DNA of 64,000 nucleotides from Hymenobacter terrenus (GTDB lineage Bacteria > Bacteroidota > Bacteroidia > Cytophagales > Hymenobacteraceae): NCBI RefSeq assembly GCF_000972495.1, contig NZ_LATM01000005.1, forward strand, positions 162,468 through 226,467, given 5' to 3'. Within the stretch, counting starts at the first letter, position 1. The number at the start of each line of letters is the position of its first letter. The notes under the pieces were generated by a model. That model searched no databases. It was given only the letters and a program-made list of their open reading frames with translations, and was not told the origin of the DNA. Made by a program: the position numbers and the translations under genes. Of the stretch, positions 24,933 to 34,232 are shown in pieces.

Positions 24933-25009
24933 ATTGCCTCTTGCCCGGCATCGACACCCCGGCCCGCCACTTTCGCCGACCTTTGCCCCTGATACGTGCC
25001 GTGCCCCCG

Positions 25010-25942
25010 ATGACCTCGCTCCCACCCAAGCAATCTGCCGCCGAGCCCCCGCCCCCGGCGGAGCGGTTACGCACGGCCCTGCCCACGCTGGTGCGCTGGC
25101 CCAATCTGCTTATCATGCTCCTGTGCATGGCTCTGGTGCGCGCCGGCCTACTGCTGCCCGAGCAGCCCCTGCGCACGTCGCTACTGGCCCCGCGCTTTGG
25201 GCTGCTGGTGCTGGCCGCGCTGCTGGTGGCCGCGGCCGGCTACATCATCAATGACTATTACGACGTGAAAATCGACGCCATCAACCGCCCCGACCGGTTG
25301 GTGATTGGCCGGGTGATAAAACGGCGCAAGGCCATGCTGGCCCACGTGCTGCTGAGCGGCATGGGAGTGCTGCTGGCCGGCTGGCTGCATCCGGTGCTGG
25401 GGCTGGTCACGCTCGGCACGGCCCTGTTGCTGTGGGGCTATTCGGCCCGGTTCAAGCGTGTGGCGCTGGTTGGCAACGTGAGCATTGCCACCCTCACCGC
25501 CGCCCTGGTTTTGCTGCCCGAGTTGCAGTTGCAACTAGAGCGCCACGATGGCCACAGTGTGGTGTGGCCCTATGCGCTGGCGGCGTTTCTGCTCACGGTA
25601 GTGCGCGAAATCGTGAAGGATGTGGAAGACATGCGCGGCGATGCCCAGCACGGCTGCCGCACGCTGCCCCTGGTGGTGGGCGTGGCCCGTACCAAATGGG
25701 TAGCGGGCCTGTTCCTCACCTGCCTGGCCTGTCTTACCCTGGGCGCCACCGGCCAACTGTTTGTCAGTGGGCACTGGCCATTGGGCACGTGGCTGCTGGC
25801 CTTTGTGTTGGTACCAATGGCCCAGTTGACACGCCTGCTTATCCGGGCCGACCGGCGACGTCATTTCAAGTACCTCAGCGCTTGGTGCAAAGGCATTATG
25901 CTGGCGGGCGTACTCAGCATGATGCTAGCCGGCAGCATCTGA
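25010..25942 (+). CDS. UbiA-family prenyltransferase
   Basis: UbiA enzymes transfer a prenyl group from a polyprenyl diphosphate to an acceptor in the membrane. This 310-residue protein has about eight helices and the two Asp-rich sites: NDYYDVKIDAINRPDR (about 81-96) and DVEDMRGDAQHGCRTLP (about 208-224). The family subgroup in Bacteroidota is usually annotated geranylgeranylglycerol-phosphate geranylgeranyltransferase, but the acceptor is not proven, and menaquinone or heme pathway members look similar. The start is ATG 25010; a GTG at 25001 is equally possible. Confidence 0.82.
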   Translation: MTSLPPKQSAAEPPPPAERLRTALPTLVRWPNLLIMLLCMALVRAGLLLPEQPLRTSLLAPRFGLLVLAALLVAAAGYIINDYYDVKIDAINRPDRLVIGRVIKRRKAMLAHVLLSGMGVLLAGWLHPVLGLVTLGTALLLWGYSARFKRVALVGNVSIATLTAALVLLPELQLQLERHDGHSVVWPYALAAFLLTVVREIVKDVEDMRGDAQHGCRTLPLVVGVARTKWVAGLFLTCLACLTLGATGQLFVSGHWPLGTWLLAFVLVPMAQLTRLLIRADRRRHFKYLSAWCKGIMLAGVLSMMLAGSI

Positions 25943-25995
25943 AGAACTATTGCGTTTCGGCTGTTGCCCAAGAAACTGTTTGCGTCAATAGCCCA

Positions 25996-26137
25996 GTCAT
26001 GCCGAGCGAAGCCGAGGCATCTCGCGTGCTTCGTTTGGCTCCCCTCTCTTTTGGAGAGAGGTCGTACCCGGTAGGGCCGGGGGTGAGGTTTCACCCGAAC
26101 GAAGCGGTAGAGCTGCTTCAACTACGCTCAGTATGAC
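25996..26137. repeat. Dispersed palindromic repeat (GTCAT-type), long form
   Basis: It begins GTCATGCCGAGCGAAGCCGA and ends with the approximate complement CTACGCTCAGTATGAC. The middle contains a further pair, CCCTCTC and GAGAGAGG, near 26041-26061. It belongs with the elements at 31994 and 38342, which start with GTCATGC and carry a similar GCGAAGCATC core. It fills most of the gap between the UbiA gene and yjjG. Confidence 0.7.
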
Positions 26138-26189
26138 CGGTTCGAAGCGTCGTGTTTGCCCACCATTCGTCACTACTTAATACCTGCCT

Positions 26190-26885
26190 TTGAAAACGTA
26201 CCGTCACCTCTTCTTCGACCTCGACCACACCCTGTGGGATTTCGACAAAAACGCCACCGAGACCCTCCACACACTCTACGACCAGCACAACTTCGCCCGC
26301 TTCGGCACTTTCACGGCCGAAGAATTTATCCGCGTCTACAGCGACATCAATCGCGCCCTCTGGCGCTTATACCAGAACAACAAAATCACGCAGCAGCAGC
26401 TGCGCGACGTACGTTTCGTGCGGGCCCTCACCAAGCTGGGCGTATCCGAGGCCGATATTCCCGCGGGCATATCATCGGAGTTTACCCATATTCTCCCGCA
26501 GAAATCGGCGGTATTCCCCTTCACCCACGAGGTGCTGGGGTACCTGAAACTGAACTACCGCCTTCACCTGATAACGAACGGATTCAACGACATCCAAGGC
26601 ATCAAGCTGGCCTCATCCAACCTGACCCACTACTTCGAGGAAATCATTACCTCCGAGCAGAGCGGCTGCCTCAAGCCCGACCCGCGCATGTTTGCCCACG
26701 CGCTGGCGCGCACCGGGGCCACCGCCGCCGAAAGCCTGATGATTGGCGATAACCTGGAATGCGACGTACTCGGCGCCTACAATGCCGGCATCGACCAAGT
26801 CTATTTCAATCCTGATAAGCGGCGCCATTTCAACCAGGTAACCCATGAAATCAGCTGCTTGAGCGAGCTGAAAAACTTCCTTTAG
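26190..26885 (+). CDS. yjjG: YjjG-type HAD pyrimidine nucleotidase
   Basis: A 231-residue HAD-superfamily phosphatase. Motif I is Asp10-Leu-Asp12-His-Thr14 (FFDLDHTLWDF), motif II lies in LITNG, motif III is the Lys of CLKPDPRMF, and motif IV is GDNLECDVLGAYNAG. The layout and the FDLDHTLWDFDKNA start match YjjG, which removes phosphate from non-canonical pyrimidine nucleotides such as 5-fluoro-dUMP. The start must be TTG at 26190 or a close neighbour, because an in-frame stop lies at 26178-26180 and no ATG precedes motif I. A hairpin follows 17 bp after the stop. Confidence 0.86.
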   Translation: MKTYRHLFFDLDHTLWDFDKNATETLHTLYDQHNFARFGTFTAEEFIRVYSDINRALWRLYQNNKITQQQLRDVRFVRALTKLGVSEADIPAGISSEFTHILPQKSAVFPFTHEVLGYLKLNYRLHLITNGFNDIQGIKLASSNLTHYFEEIITSEQSGCLKPDPRMFAHALARTGATAAESLMIGDNLECDVLGAYNAGIDQVYFNPDKRRHFNQVTHEISCLSELKNFL

Positions 26886-26901
26886 AGCGATATTTTTAGA
26901 A

Positions 26902-26952
26902 ATGAGACGTAAACAGGAAAAGGCAGCGCCCAATTCCTGTCTAACGTCTCAT
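26902..26952. terminator. Hairpin between yjjG and the dNMP-kinase-like gene
   Basis: ATGAGACGT (26902-26910) pairs with ACGTCTCAT (26944-26952), and ACAGGAA (26913-26919) with TTCCTGT (26934-26940), leaving a small internal bulge. A pyrimidine/T-rich run (CTCTTTTTCTC) follows, so it can act as the yjjG terminator. The left arm contains an ATG in frame with the next gene but is not used as its start. Confidence 0.65.
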
Positions 26953-26970
26953 CTCTTTTTCTCTATCATC

Positions 26971-27519
26971 ATGGTACACCTCATTGGCTTATCAGGCCGC
27001 CGCGGCAGCGGCAAAGACACCGTCGCCTGCCTCCTGCAACAGATGCAGCCCGAGCGCATCTGGCAAATTCACTCCTTCGGCGATTCCATCAAAGCCGTCT
27101 GCGCCGCCCTCACCGGTGAGGACGTCGCCCCCTATTACTCCCAGGCCGGCAAGGCCCAAGTAGTGCCCACCTTCCAGCGCACCCGCGGCGAAATGCTCCA
27201 ACAGGTGGGTCAGGCCCTGCGTGCGTGGGAGCCATTGGTGTGGGTCGAAGCCTTCCTGGCCCGACTTCCGCACGATGCCTGCGTGCTAGTGCCCGACGTG
27301 CGTTTCCCCAACGAAGCAAATCCCATCCGCGCCCGCGGCGGCATCATGCTCCGCGTCGAAGGCGACCCCCTCGGCCAGCGCGGCGACGGCACCCGCGACG
27401 ACGACCACCCCAGCGAAACCGCCCTGGACGACTACCCGCACTTCACCGCCACCATCCACAACACCGGCTCGCCCGAAGACTTGGAACGGCAGGTGCGAGA
27501 GCTGCTGAAGCTCTTGTAA
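26971..27519 (+). CDS. P-loop deoxynucleoside-monophosphate-kinase-like protein
   Basis: A 182-residue protein with a Walker A loop at residues 9-17 (GRRGSGKDT). The GKDT ending and the following pattern HSFGDSIKAVCAALTGED resemble phage and bacterial deoxynucleotide monophosphate kinases. The segment LVPDVRFPNEANPIRARGGIMLRV carries the D-x-R-F-x-x-E signature of that group. It should be cytoplasmic. Such genes are often phage-derived, but no phage gene is nearby. ATG 26971 places the P-loop at the usual distance from the N-terminus; the in-frame ATG at 26902 lies in the hairpin. Confidence 0.7.
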   Translation: MVHLIGLSGRRGSGKDTVACLLQQMQPERIWQIHSFGDSIKAVCAALTGEDVAPYYSQAGKAQVVPTFQRTRGEMLQQVGQALRAWEPLVWVEAFLARLPHDACVLVPDVRFPNEANPIRARGGIMLRVEGDPLGQRGDGTRDDDHPSETALDDYPHFTATIHNTGSPEDLERQVRELLKLL

Positions 27520-27560
27520 CCCAAGCGCAGCAGGTTGCGTCCCCGCACGAATTGCCGGAT

Positions 27561-27780
27561 TCCAAAACAGTACTTCCCGTGCCCAAAACACCCCTGCCGC
27601 TCCTTAAACACCCTTGACCGTCTCTCAAACGGCATAACCCGCTCTCAAAACACCGCATCCTGCGAACGAAACACAACTACCCTTCGTCAAAAGAGCCTTC
27701 GCCAGCCGCAAAATACCCCGTCCCGGCCCCAAAACACCCTCGCCCTGCGGCAAAACACCTCTTGCGTCCTGCTCAACGCC
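27561..27780. repeat. 21-bp periodic array B with phased A-tracts
   Basis: Eleven degenerate units are aligned on an AAAACACC-like core. The base after the A-tract falls at 27568, 27589, 27609, 27630, 27651, 27672, 27693, 27714, 27735, 27756 and 27777: spacing is 21 bp throughout apart from one step of 20. Between cores the sequence is C-rich and variable (for example CCTGCCGCTCC). The array occupies the gap between the dNMP-kinase-like gene and the pruA promoter at 27797. A frame across it stays open but gives no conserved peptide, so the signal is in the DNA. Confidence 0.85.
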
Positions 27781-27796
27781 CGGCCCCGATTCATCC

Positions 27797-27804
27797 TACC
27801 TTTG
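27797..27804 (+). promoter_or_regulatory. Putative -7 promoter element of pruA
   Basis: TACCTTTG fits TAnnTTTG and lies 45 bp before the pruA ATG, directly after array B. A TTG at 27762-27764 is too far away to be a normal -33 element; array B occupies that position. Confidence 0.5.
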
Positions 27805-27849
27805 CCCCGTCCCACCCCAAATCCTTCTTCAACCCAACCCGAAAACCCC

Positions 27850-29514
<1,665 letters not shown>

Positions 29515-29524
29515 AATGAATCAT

Positions 29525-29560
29525 AAAAAAGCCCTGTACTCAGAAGTACAGGGCTTTTTT
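29525..29560. terminator. Bidirectional terminator between pruA and the Uma2 gene
   Basis: AAAAAAGCCCTGTACT (29525-29540) pairs perfectly with AGTACAGGGCTTTTTT (29545-29560). It lies between two genes that face each other and can end both. Confidence 0.92.
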
Positions 29561-29577
29561 ATGTTATGATATGTTCC

Positions 29578-30204
29578 TTAGAATCGCTGAGCACCATAAG
29601 GTACTATTGGCTCTTCAGCGACAATACGCAACGGGGCTACATCTGTGCCCTCATAAATCTCGACAACGCTGAGATTTATGTTTAAATTGGGAATTACCAA
29701 CGCGTCTTCCGCTTCCACCAGCGGCGTGAAGCTCCAGATATTATTGGCCTCGCGGCGGTACCATTCTACCAGCCAAGAAGTCTGCGATACCAATAAATAG
29801 TGTTGCAAAGATGGCAGCTGCTTGTATTGATTAAACTTCCGTCCCCGGTCGTACTCGGCGGTGGAGGGCGAGAGCACTTCGATGAGCAACACCGGCGCCT
29901 TCAACATCCGCTTGGCTCGCTGGTCTTCGGGGTCGCAGGTTATTATCACATCAGGGTACGTATAATGCCGGCCCTCCTGCACGGCGAGTTGCACGCCTTC
30001 CATCAACACCTTGCACGGCTTGCCGCGCAACGCCTGACGAAAGGAGGCGGCGAAGTTTAACCCGATTAAATTATGCGAAACATCGGCTCCAGCCATGGCA
30101 AACACTTCGCCGTCAAAGTATTCATGACGAACTTCACTTTGCTCTTCCATAGCCAAATACTCTTCGACTGTATAGCGGCGCGGCTGTTGTTCTTCCTGTC
30201 CCAT
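29578..30204 (-). CDS. Uma2-family (DUF820) PD-(D/E)xK nuclease-like protein
   Basis: A 208-residue cytoplasmic protein of the Uma2 family, whose fold is that of restriction-type endonucleases. It starts with the family pattern RRYTVEEYLAMEEQSEVRHEYFDGEVFAMAG and has the acidic active-site residues Asp85 (HYTYPDVIIT) and Glu109 (PVLLIEVLSPST), followed by YKQLPSLQHYLLV. The family is very abundant in cyanobacteria and some Bacteroidota; its biological role is unknown. The gene stands alone, ending at the terminator shared with pruA and starting divergently from nuoA. Confidence 0.88.
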   Translation of the reverse strand: MGQEEQQPRRYTVEEYLAMEEQSEVRHEYFDGEVFAMAGADVSHNLIGLNFAASFRQALRGKPCKVLMEGVQLAVQEGRHYTYPDVIITCDPEDQRAKRMLKAPVLLIEVLSPSTAEYDRGRKFNQYKQLPSLQHYLLVSQTSWLVEWYRREANNIWSFTPLVEAEDALVIPNLNINLSVVEIYEGTDVAPLRIVAEEPIVPYGAQRF

Positions 30205-30222
30205 CGGTTACTGCTTTATAAC

Positions 30223-30230
30223 CAAAGATA
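30223..30230 (-). promoter_or_regulatory. Putative -7 promoter element of the Uma2 gene
   Basis: On the minus strand the sequence reads TATCTTTG, matching TAnnTTTG, 18 bp before the ATG at 30204. A TTTG lies 14 bp further upstream, a little closer than usual. Confidence 0.5.
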
Positions 30231-30258
30231 GGCACCATCGCCTTCAAAGATTTCAACA

Positions 30259-30289
30259 TTGCGCCCCAACCCCACAGGCGCTACCTTTG
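30259..30289 (+). promoter_or_regulatory. Promoter of the nuo operon
   Basis: TTG at 30259-30261, 20 bp, then TACCTTTG at 30282-30289. The elements and spacing match the Bacteroidota consensus, 44 bp before the nuoA ATG. It fixes the nuoA start at 30334, because the longer reading would begin inside the -33 element. Confidence 0.65.
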
Positions 30290-30333
30290 CCCTTCAGCGC
30301 TCTTGGCTGCTGCTACTTTCTAATCTGACCGCT

Positions 30334-30726
30334 ATGCTATTAATTCAATCGGCTGCCAATTACCAGCCCTCCGATTACCTCCCCATTCTCATTCAATTCG
30401 GTCTGGCCTTGGCATTTGTGGCCTTCGCCATGATTGTTTCCCACCTCGTGGGCCCCAAGCGCACCAGCAAAGTAAAGAACGAAGCCTTCGAGTGCGGCAT
30501 CGAATCCGTGGGCAACGCCCGCACCCCGATTTCGGTGAAATATTTCCTCACGGCCATCGTGTTTGTGCTGTTCGACGTCGAGGTAATCTTTATGTATCCG
30601 TGGGCGGTGAACTTCCGCGCCCTGGGCAACGACGGTTTCATTGCCATGGTGCTGTTTATGTTCTTCTTGCTGGCGGGCTTCCTCTACATCATCAAAAAGG
30701 GCATCCTACGCTGGAACGAAGCCTAA
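30334..30726 (+). CDS. nuoA: NADH-quinone oxidoreductase subunit A
   Basis: NuoA is a three-helix membrane subunit of complex I. The 130-residue product has three hydrophobic segments and the conserved loop KVKNEAFECGIESVGNAR, with the Cys that senses the enzyme's active/inactive state, followed by VKYFLTAIVFVLFDVEVIF, the family signature. ATG 30334 lies 44 bp after the promoter. It is the first gene of nuoABCDE-x-FGHIJ. Confidence 0.95.
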   Translation: MLLIQSAANYQPSDYLPILIQFGLALAFVAFAMIVSHLVGPKRTSKVKNEAFECGIESVGNARTPISVKYFLTAIVFVLFDVEVIFMYPWAVNFRALGNDGFIAMVLFMFFLLAGFLYIIKKGILRWNEA

Positions 30727-30801
30727 TTCGGGCAAACTATTGTCGCGTGGCTGGTGTTCGTAACTAGGCCATTTGGCCCTCCAACCTGACCCATCTCAAC
30801 T

Positions 30802-31356
30802 ATGGATACCCGAGTTCCAGAAATCAAAACTGTCGAGGCCCCCGAGGGCATTGAAGGCGCTGGCTTCTTCGCCACCTCGCTGGAAAAAGTGGTGGGCATT
30901 GCCCGCGCCAACTCGCTCTGGCCTTTGCCTTTCGCTACTTCTTGCTGCGGCATCGAGTTCATGGCCACCATGGGCTCGCACTACGACATCTCGCGCTTCG
31001 GCTCCGAGCGGCCCAGCTTCTCGCCCCGCCAGGCCGACTTGCTCATGGTGATGGGCACCATTGCTAAGAAGATGGCCCCCATCGTGAAGCAAGTGTACGA
31101 GCAAATGGCTGAGCCCCGCTGGGTGCTGGCCATGGGCGCCTGCGCCTGCTCGGGCGGCATCTTTGACTCGTACTCGGTGCTGCAAGGCATCGACCGCATC
31201 ATCCCGGTCGACGTGTACGTGCCCGGCTGCCCGCCCCGCCCCGAGCAAGTGCTTGACGGTTTGATGCGCGTGCAGGACCTCGCCAAGAACGAATCTTTCC
31301 GCCGCCGCAACGCCCCCGAGTATCAGGCCCTGCTGGCGTCGTACAACATTAAGTAA
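30802..31356 (+). CDS. nuoB: NADH-quinone oxidoreductase subunit B
   Basis: NuoB carries the terminal [4Fe-4S] cluster N2 that passes electrons to quinone. In this 184-residue protein the ligands are visible as the tandem Cys48-Cys49 ([11 protein letters not shown]), the Cys of [15 protein letters not shown] and the Cys of [10 protein letters not shown]. Length and order are normal. It starts 75 bp after nuoA with ATG at 30802 and sits in the peripheral arm next to NuoC and NuoD. Confidence 0.96.
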   Translation: MDTRVPEIKTVEAPEGIEGAGFFATSLEKVVGIARANSLWPLPFATSCCGIEFMATMGSHYDISRFGSERPSFSPRQADLLMVMGTIAKKMAPIVKQVYEQMAEPRWVLAMGACACSGGIFDSYSVLQGIDRIIPVDVYVPGCPPRPEQVLDGLMRVQDLAKNESFRRRNAPEYQALLASYNIK

Positions 31357-31372
31357 TCTGCATCAGGCAGTT

Positions 31373-31409
31373 GGAGATTGGAGAAAAGACTGCCTTTTCT
31401 TCAATCTCC
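31373..31409 (+). repeat. Hairpin in the nuoB-nuoC gap
   Basis: GGAGATTGGAGAAAAG (31373-31388) pairs with CTTTTCTTCAATCTCC (31394-31409), with one G-T wobble and a 5-nt loop. It has no T-run after it and lies 18 bp before the nuoC ATG, so it is more likely an intercistronic mRNA structure than a terminator. Confidence 0.65.
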
Positions 31410-31427
31410 GGCCCTTACCACCCCCGA

Positions 31428-31988
31428 ATGAATCCTCAGGAATCTGCCGCCGCTCCCGAAGCTCCCGTTGCCGAAGACCCGATTAAGGTCCAGAATGCGC
31501 GGGTGCTGGCTTTGCTGCACAAGTTGTTTGGCGAGGCCACGTTCACCGATGTCGAGGAGCCTCACGGCCTCCTCACGGTGACTACCACGCGGGAGCGCAT
31601 CCACGACATCATCGCCGGCTTGCAGCAGGACCAGGAAATCAAGTTTCATTTCCTAACGACGATGTGTGGCATCAACTACCCCGAGAACGAGGGCCAGGAA
31701 CTGGGCATGATTTACCACCTGCACAGCCTGACACAGAACATCCGCCTGCGGATTAAAATCTTCTTCTCCATCACCGACCCGGTGGTGCCGACCCTGACCG
31801 ACCTCTATGCCACCGCCAACTGGATGGAGCGCGAGGCTTACGACTTCTTCGGCGTCATCTTCACCGGTCACCCCAATCTCATTCGCATCCTCAACGTGGA
31901 GGACATGGACTACCATCCCATGCGGCGGGAATATCCGCTGGAAGACGGTACCCGCGAAGACAAAACCGACCTGTTTTTCGGCCGCTAG
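31428..31988 (+). CDS. nuoC: NADH-quinone oxidoreductase subunit C
   Basis: NuoC is a peripheral-arm structural subunit beside the quinone pocket. The 186-residue product contains the 30-kDa subunit signature, seen in FFSITDPVVPTLTDLYATAN and then WMEREAYDFFGVIFTGHPNL, and ends with DMDYHPMRREYPLE. It is a separate gene, not fused to nuoD as in some enterobacteria. ATG 31428 was chosen; a TTG at 31371 would start before the hairpin and adds no conserved sequence. Confidence 0.94.
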   Translation: MNPQESAAAPEAPVAEDPIKVQNARVLALLHKLFGEATFTDVEEPHGLLTVTTTRERIHDIIAGLQQDQEIKFHFLTTMCGINYPENEGQELGMIYHLHSLTQNIRLRIKIFFSITDPVVPTLTDLYATANWMEREAYDFFGVIFTGHPNLIRILNVEDMDYHPMRREYPLEDGTREDKTDLFFGR

Positions 31989-31993
31989 GCCAT

Positions 31994-32103
31994 TTGTCAT
32001 GCTGACGAAGGAAGCATCTTATCACCGCTGCTTTCGCCAGAATTTATAGAAACAACCTGCGGCGCGGACGTGATAAGGTCCTTCGCTGCGCTCAGGATGA
32101 CAA
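31994..32103. repeat. Palindromic GTCAT-type element between nuoC and nuoD
   Basis: The ends TTGTCATGCTGA (31994-32005) and TCAGGATGACAA (32092-32103) are complementary except at one position, and inner pairs (ATCTTATCA with TGATAAG; GAAGGA with TCCTTC) extend the fold. It fills the 122-bp gap between nuoC and nuoD and belongs to the same family as the elements at 25996 and 38342. Confidence 0.75.
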
Positions 32104-32110
32104 TAGTAAA

Positions 32111-33373
32111 ATGGCAGTAAACGACACGCTGGAAGGCACCCATAAAATACACGAGGAGGCCGCTGCGCAGCGCCACGGCCAGCTCATGCCCCTGCTCAAC
32201 GACTTCAGCCAAGAGCTGACGACGCTGAACCTGGGCCCCACGCACCCGGCCACCCACGGCATTTTCCAGAACATCCTGCAAATGGATGGCGAGCGGATTG
32301 TGTCGGGCGTGCCCACCATCGGCTACATCCACCGCGCGTTTGAGAAAATCGCGGAGCGCCGGCCGTTCTACCAAATCACGCCGCTCACCGACCGGATGAA
32401 CTACTGTTCGTCGCCCATCAACAACATGGGCTGGCACATGACGGTGGAGAAGCTGCTCGGCGTGACCGTGCCCAAGCGGGCGCAATACATGCGCGTGATT
32501 ATGATGGAGTTGGCTCGCATTGCCGACCACCTGATTTGTAACTCGATTCTTGGCGTTGACACGGGTGCCTTCACCGGCTTTCTGTATGTGTTCCAGGAGC
32601 GCGAGAAGATATACGAAATCTACGAGGAGGTGTGCGGCTCGCGCCTGACCACCAACATGGGCCGCGTGGGCGGCATGGAGCGGGATTTTTCGCCCGTGGC
32701 GCTGCAGAAGCTGCGCGACTGGCTGAAGACCTTCCCGGCCGTGATGAAGGAGTTCGAGTCGATGTTCAACCGCAACCGCATTTTCATGGACCGCGTGGTG
32801 AACGTGGGCCCAATTTCGGCGGAGAAGGCATTGAATTACGGCTTCACCGGCCCCAACCTGCGGGCTGCCGGCGTCGACTACGACGTGCGCGCCATGAACC
32901 CTTATTCTTCTTACGAAGATTTCGAGTTCGACATTCCGGTGGGCACCAACGGCGACACCTACGACCGTTTCATCGTGCGCAACGAGGAGATTTGGCAGAG
33001 CCTGCGCATCATCAAGCAAGCGCTGGAAAACCTGCCCGAAGGTCCCTACCACGCCGATGCGCCGCACTACTACCTGCCCGCCAAGCAGGAAGTGTACAAG
33101 AACATGGAGGCCCTGATTTACCACTTCAAAATCATCATGGGCGAGATTGACGCCCCGGTTGGTGAAGTGTATCACTCGGTGGAAGGCGGCAACGGCGAGT
33201 TGGGTTTCTACCTGATTTCGGACGGCGGCCGCACGCCTTACCGCCTGCACTTCCGCCGGCCGTGCTTCATCTATTACCAAGCTTACCCGGAAATGGCCGT
33301 GGGCACGACGCTGTCGGACGCCATTGTCATTCTCTCGTCCATGAACGTCATCGCCGGCGAGCTGGACGCCTAG
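32111..33373 (+). CDS. nuoD: NADH-quinone oxidoreductase subunit D
   Basis: NuoD is the 49-kDa subunit that forms the quinone-binding pocket with NuoB. The 420-residue protein has the typical LNLGPTHPATHGIFQNIL and, near it, GYIHRAFEKIAERRPFYQI; the C-terminal RLHFRRPCFIYYQ and GELDA ending also match. It begins at ATG 32111, 7 bp after the palindromic element. Nothing is missing compared with the family. Confidence 0.96.
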   Translation: MAVNDTLEGTHKIHEEAAAQRHGQLMPLLNDFSQELTTLNLGPTHPATHGIFQNILQMDGERIVSGVPTIGYIHRAFEKIAERRPFYQITPLTDRMNYCSSPINNMGWHMTVEKLLGVTVPKRAQYMRVIMMELARIADHLICNSILGVDTGAFTGFLYVFQEREKIYEIYEEVCGSRLTTNMGRVGGMERDFSPVALQKLRDWLKTFPAVMKEFESMFNRNRIFMDRVVNVGPISAEKALNYGFTGPNLRAAGVDYDVRAMNPYSSYEDFEFDIPVGTNGDTYDRFIVRNEEIWQSLRIIKQALENLPEGPYHADAPHYYLPAKQEVYKNMEALIYHFKIIMGEIDAPVGEVYHSVEGGNGELGFYLISDGGRTPYRLHFRRPCFIYYQAYPEMAVGTTLSDAIVILSSMNVIAGELDA

Positions 33374-33394
33374 TTTTCTGTGAATCTGATTGAT

Positions 33395-33967
33395 ATGGAG
33401 CCGACCACCGCGCCTACCAAACCGCAATTTTCTCCCGCCGCGCAAGCGGAAATCAAGCGCCTGCTCACGCATTATCCGGAAGACCGGAGCAAGTCGGCCC
33501 TGCTGCCGATTTTGCACATTGCGCAAGCTGAGTTCGGCGGTTGGGTAAGCCCCGAAGTACAGGACTTGGTTGCCGAAACTCTTGGCATCAAGCCCATTGA
33601 AGTGTACGAGGTATCGTCCTTCTATACCCAATACAACCTGAAGCCGGTGGGCAAGCACGTGCTGGAAATCTGCCGCACGGGCCCCTGCATGCTGCGCGGT
33701 TCGGACGAATTGACGGAGCACTTGGAGCGCATCACCGGCGCCAAAGTGGGCGGCACCTCTCCGGACGGTACCTTCACCCTGAAGGAAGTGGAGTGCTTGG
33801 CCGCATGCGGCTTCGCCCCCATCGTGCAGGTGCGCGAGAAATACTACGAGCAGCTCGACACACCGGAAGCAGTGGACGCCATGCTGAACGAATTGAAGAG
33901 CTTAGTGCACCGTCCGATATTACCTTGGGAGGAGACGGGCTTGCCCAACTCGCTCAAAAACTACTAA
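33395..33967 (+). CDS. nuoE: NADH-quinone oxidoreductase subunit E
   Basis: NuoE is the 24-kDa thioredoxin-fold subunit with the [2Fe-2S] cluster N1a. The four ligands are visible as CRTGPC (C-x4-C) and CLAAC (C-x3-C). The product is 190 residues from ATG 33395, or 195 from a GTG at 33380. It lies 21 bp after nuoD and is followed 4 bp later by a small coiled-coil gene before nuoF. Confidence 0.95.
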   Translation: MEPTTAPTKPQFSPAAQAEIKRLLTHYPEDRSKSALLPILHIAQAEFGGWVSPEVQDLVAETLGIKPIEVYEVSSFYTQYNLKPVGKHVLEICRTGPCMLRGSDELTEHLERITGAKVGGTSPDGTFTLKEVECLAACGFAPIVQVREKYYEQLDTPEAVDAMLNELKSLVHRPILPWEETGLPNSLKNY

Positions 33968-33971
33968 GCTC

Positions 33972-34232
33972 ATGGCCGAACAGAATCAGGATTTGCCGCT
34001 AGTCGTGTCAGAGATTTTAATCGAAATGCACGACATGAAGGCTTCCATTAACCGGATGGCTGAAATTATGCTGAGCCAGCAGAAAGAAACTAACAAGCGT
34101 TTCGAGATGCTGATGGAAGCTGACCGCGCCAACACCACTATGATTATTGATGCGTTCCGCGAGGAAGCAGGCGCGACTCGGCAGCGCCTAGACGGCATCG
34201 AAAATCGGCTCGCACGTTTAGAAAACAAGTAG
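33972..34232 (+). CDS. Small coiled-coil protein inside the nuo operon
   Basis: An 86-residue, highly charged, alpha-helical protein not recognised as a complex I subunit. It has no signal peptide, membrane helix or cysteine. The sequence from about residue 15 to the end (IEMHDMKASINRMAEIML, then GIENRLARLENK) shows heptad spacing of hydrophobic residues, so it likely forms a coiled coil. It starts 4 bp after the nuoE stop and its TAG touches the nuoF ATG with no gap, so it is almost certainly translated with them. It could be an accessory protein of complex I or an inserted unrelated gene; sequence alone does not decide. Confidence 0.6.
   Translation: MAEQNQDLPLVVSEILIEMHDMKASINRMAEIMLSQQKETNKRFEMLMEADRANTTMIIDAFREEAGATRQRLDGIENRLARLENK

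Noticed and set aside
26902..26970. ATG at 26902 as start of the dNMP-kinase-like gene
   Set aside because: It lies in the left arm of the yjjG hairpin, and the P-loop is at its normal place from ATG 26971.
27535..27849. N-terminal extension of pruA by 105 codons
   Set aside because: The extra sequence is array B and the promoter region; the family N-terminus begins at 27850.
29578..30204. Uma2 gene as part of a restriction or defence system
   Set aside because: It stands alone between a metabolic gene and complex I, with no methylase, toxin or other defence gene nearby.
31997..33721. 574-codon open frame on the minus strand
   Set aside because: It is antisense to nuoD and nuoE, both of which have full family signatures. 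The antisense peptide is His/Val/Arg-rich and meaningless.
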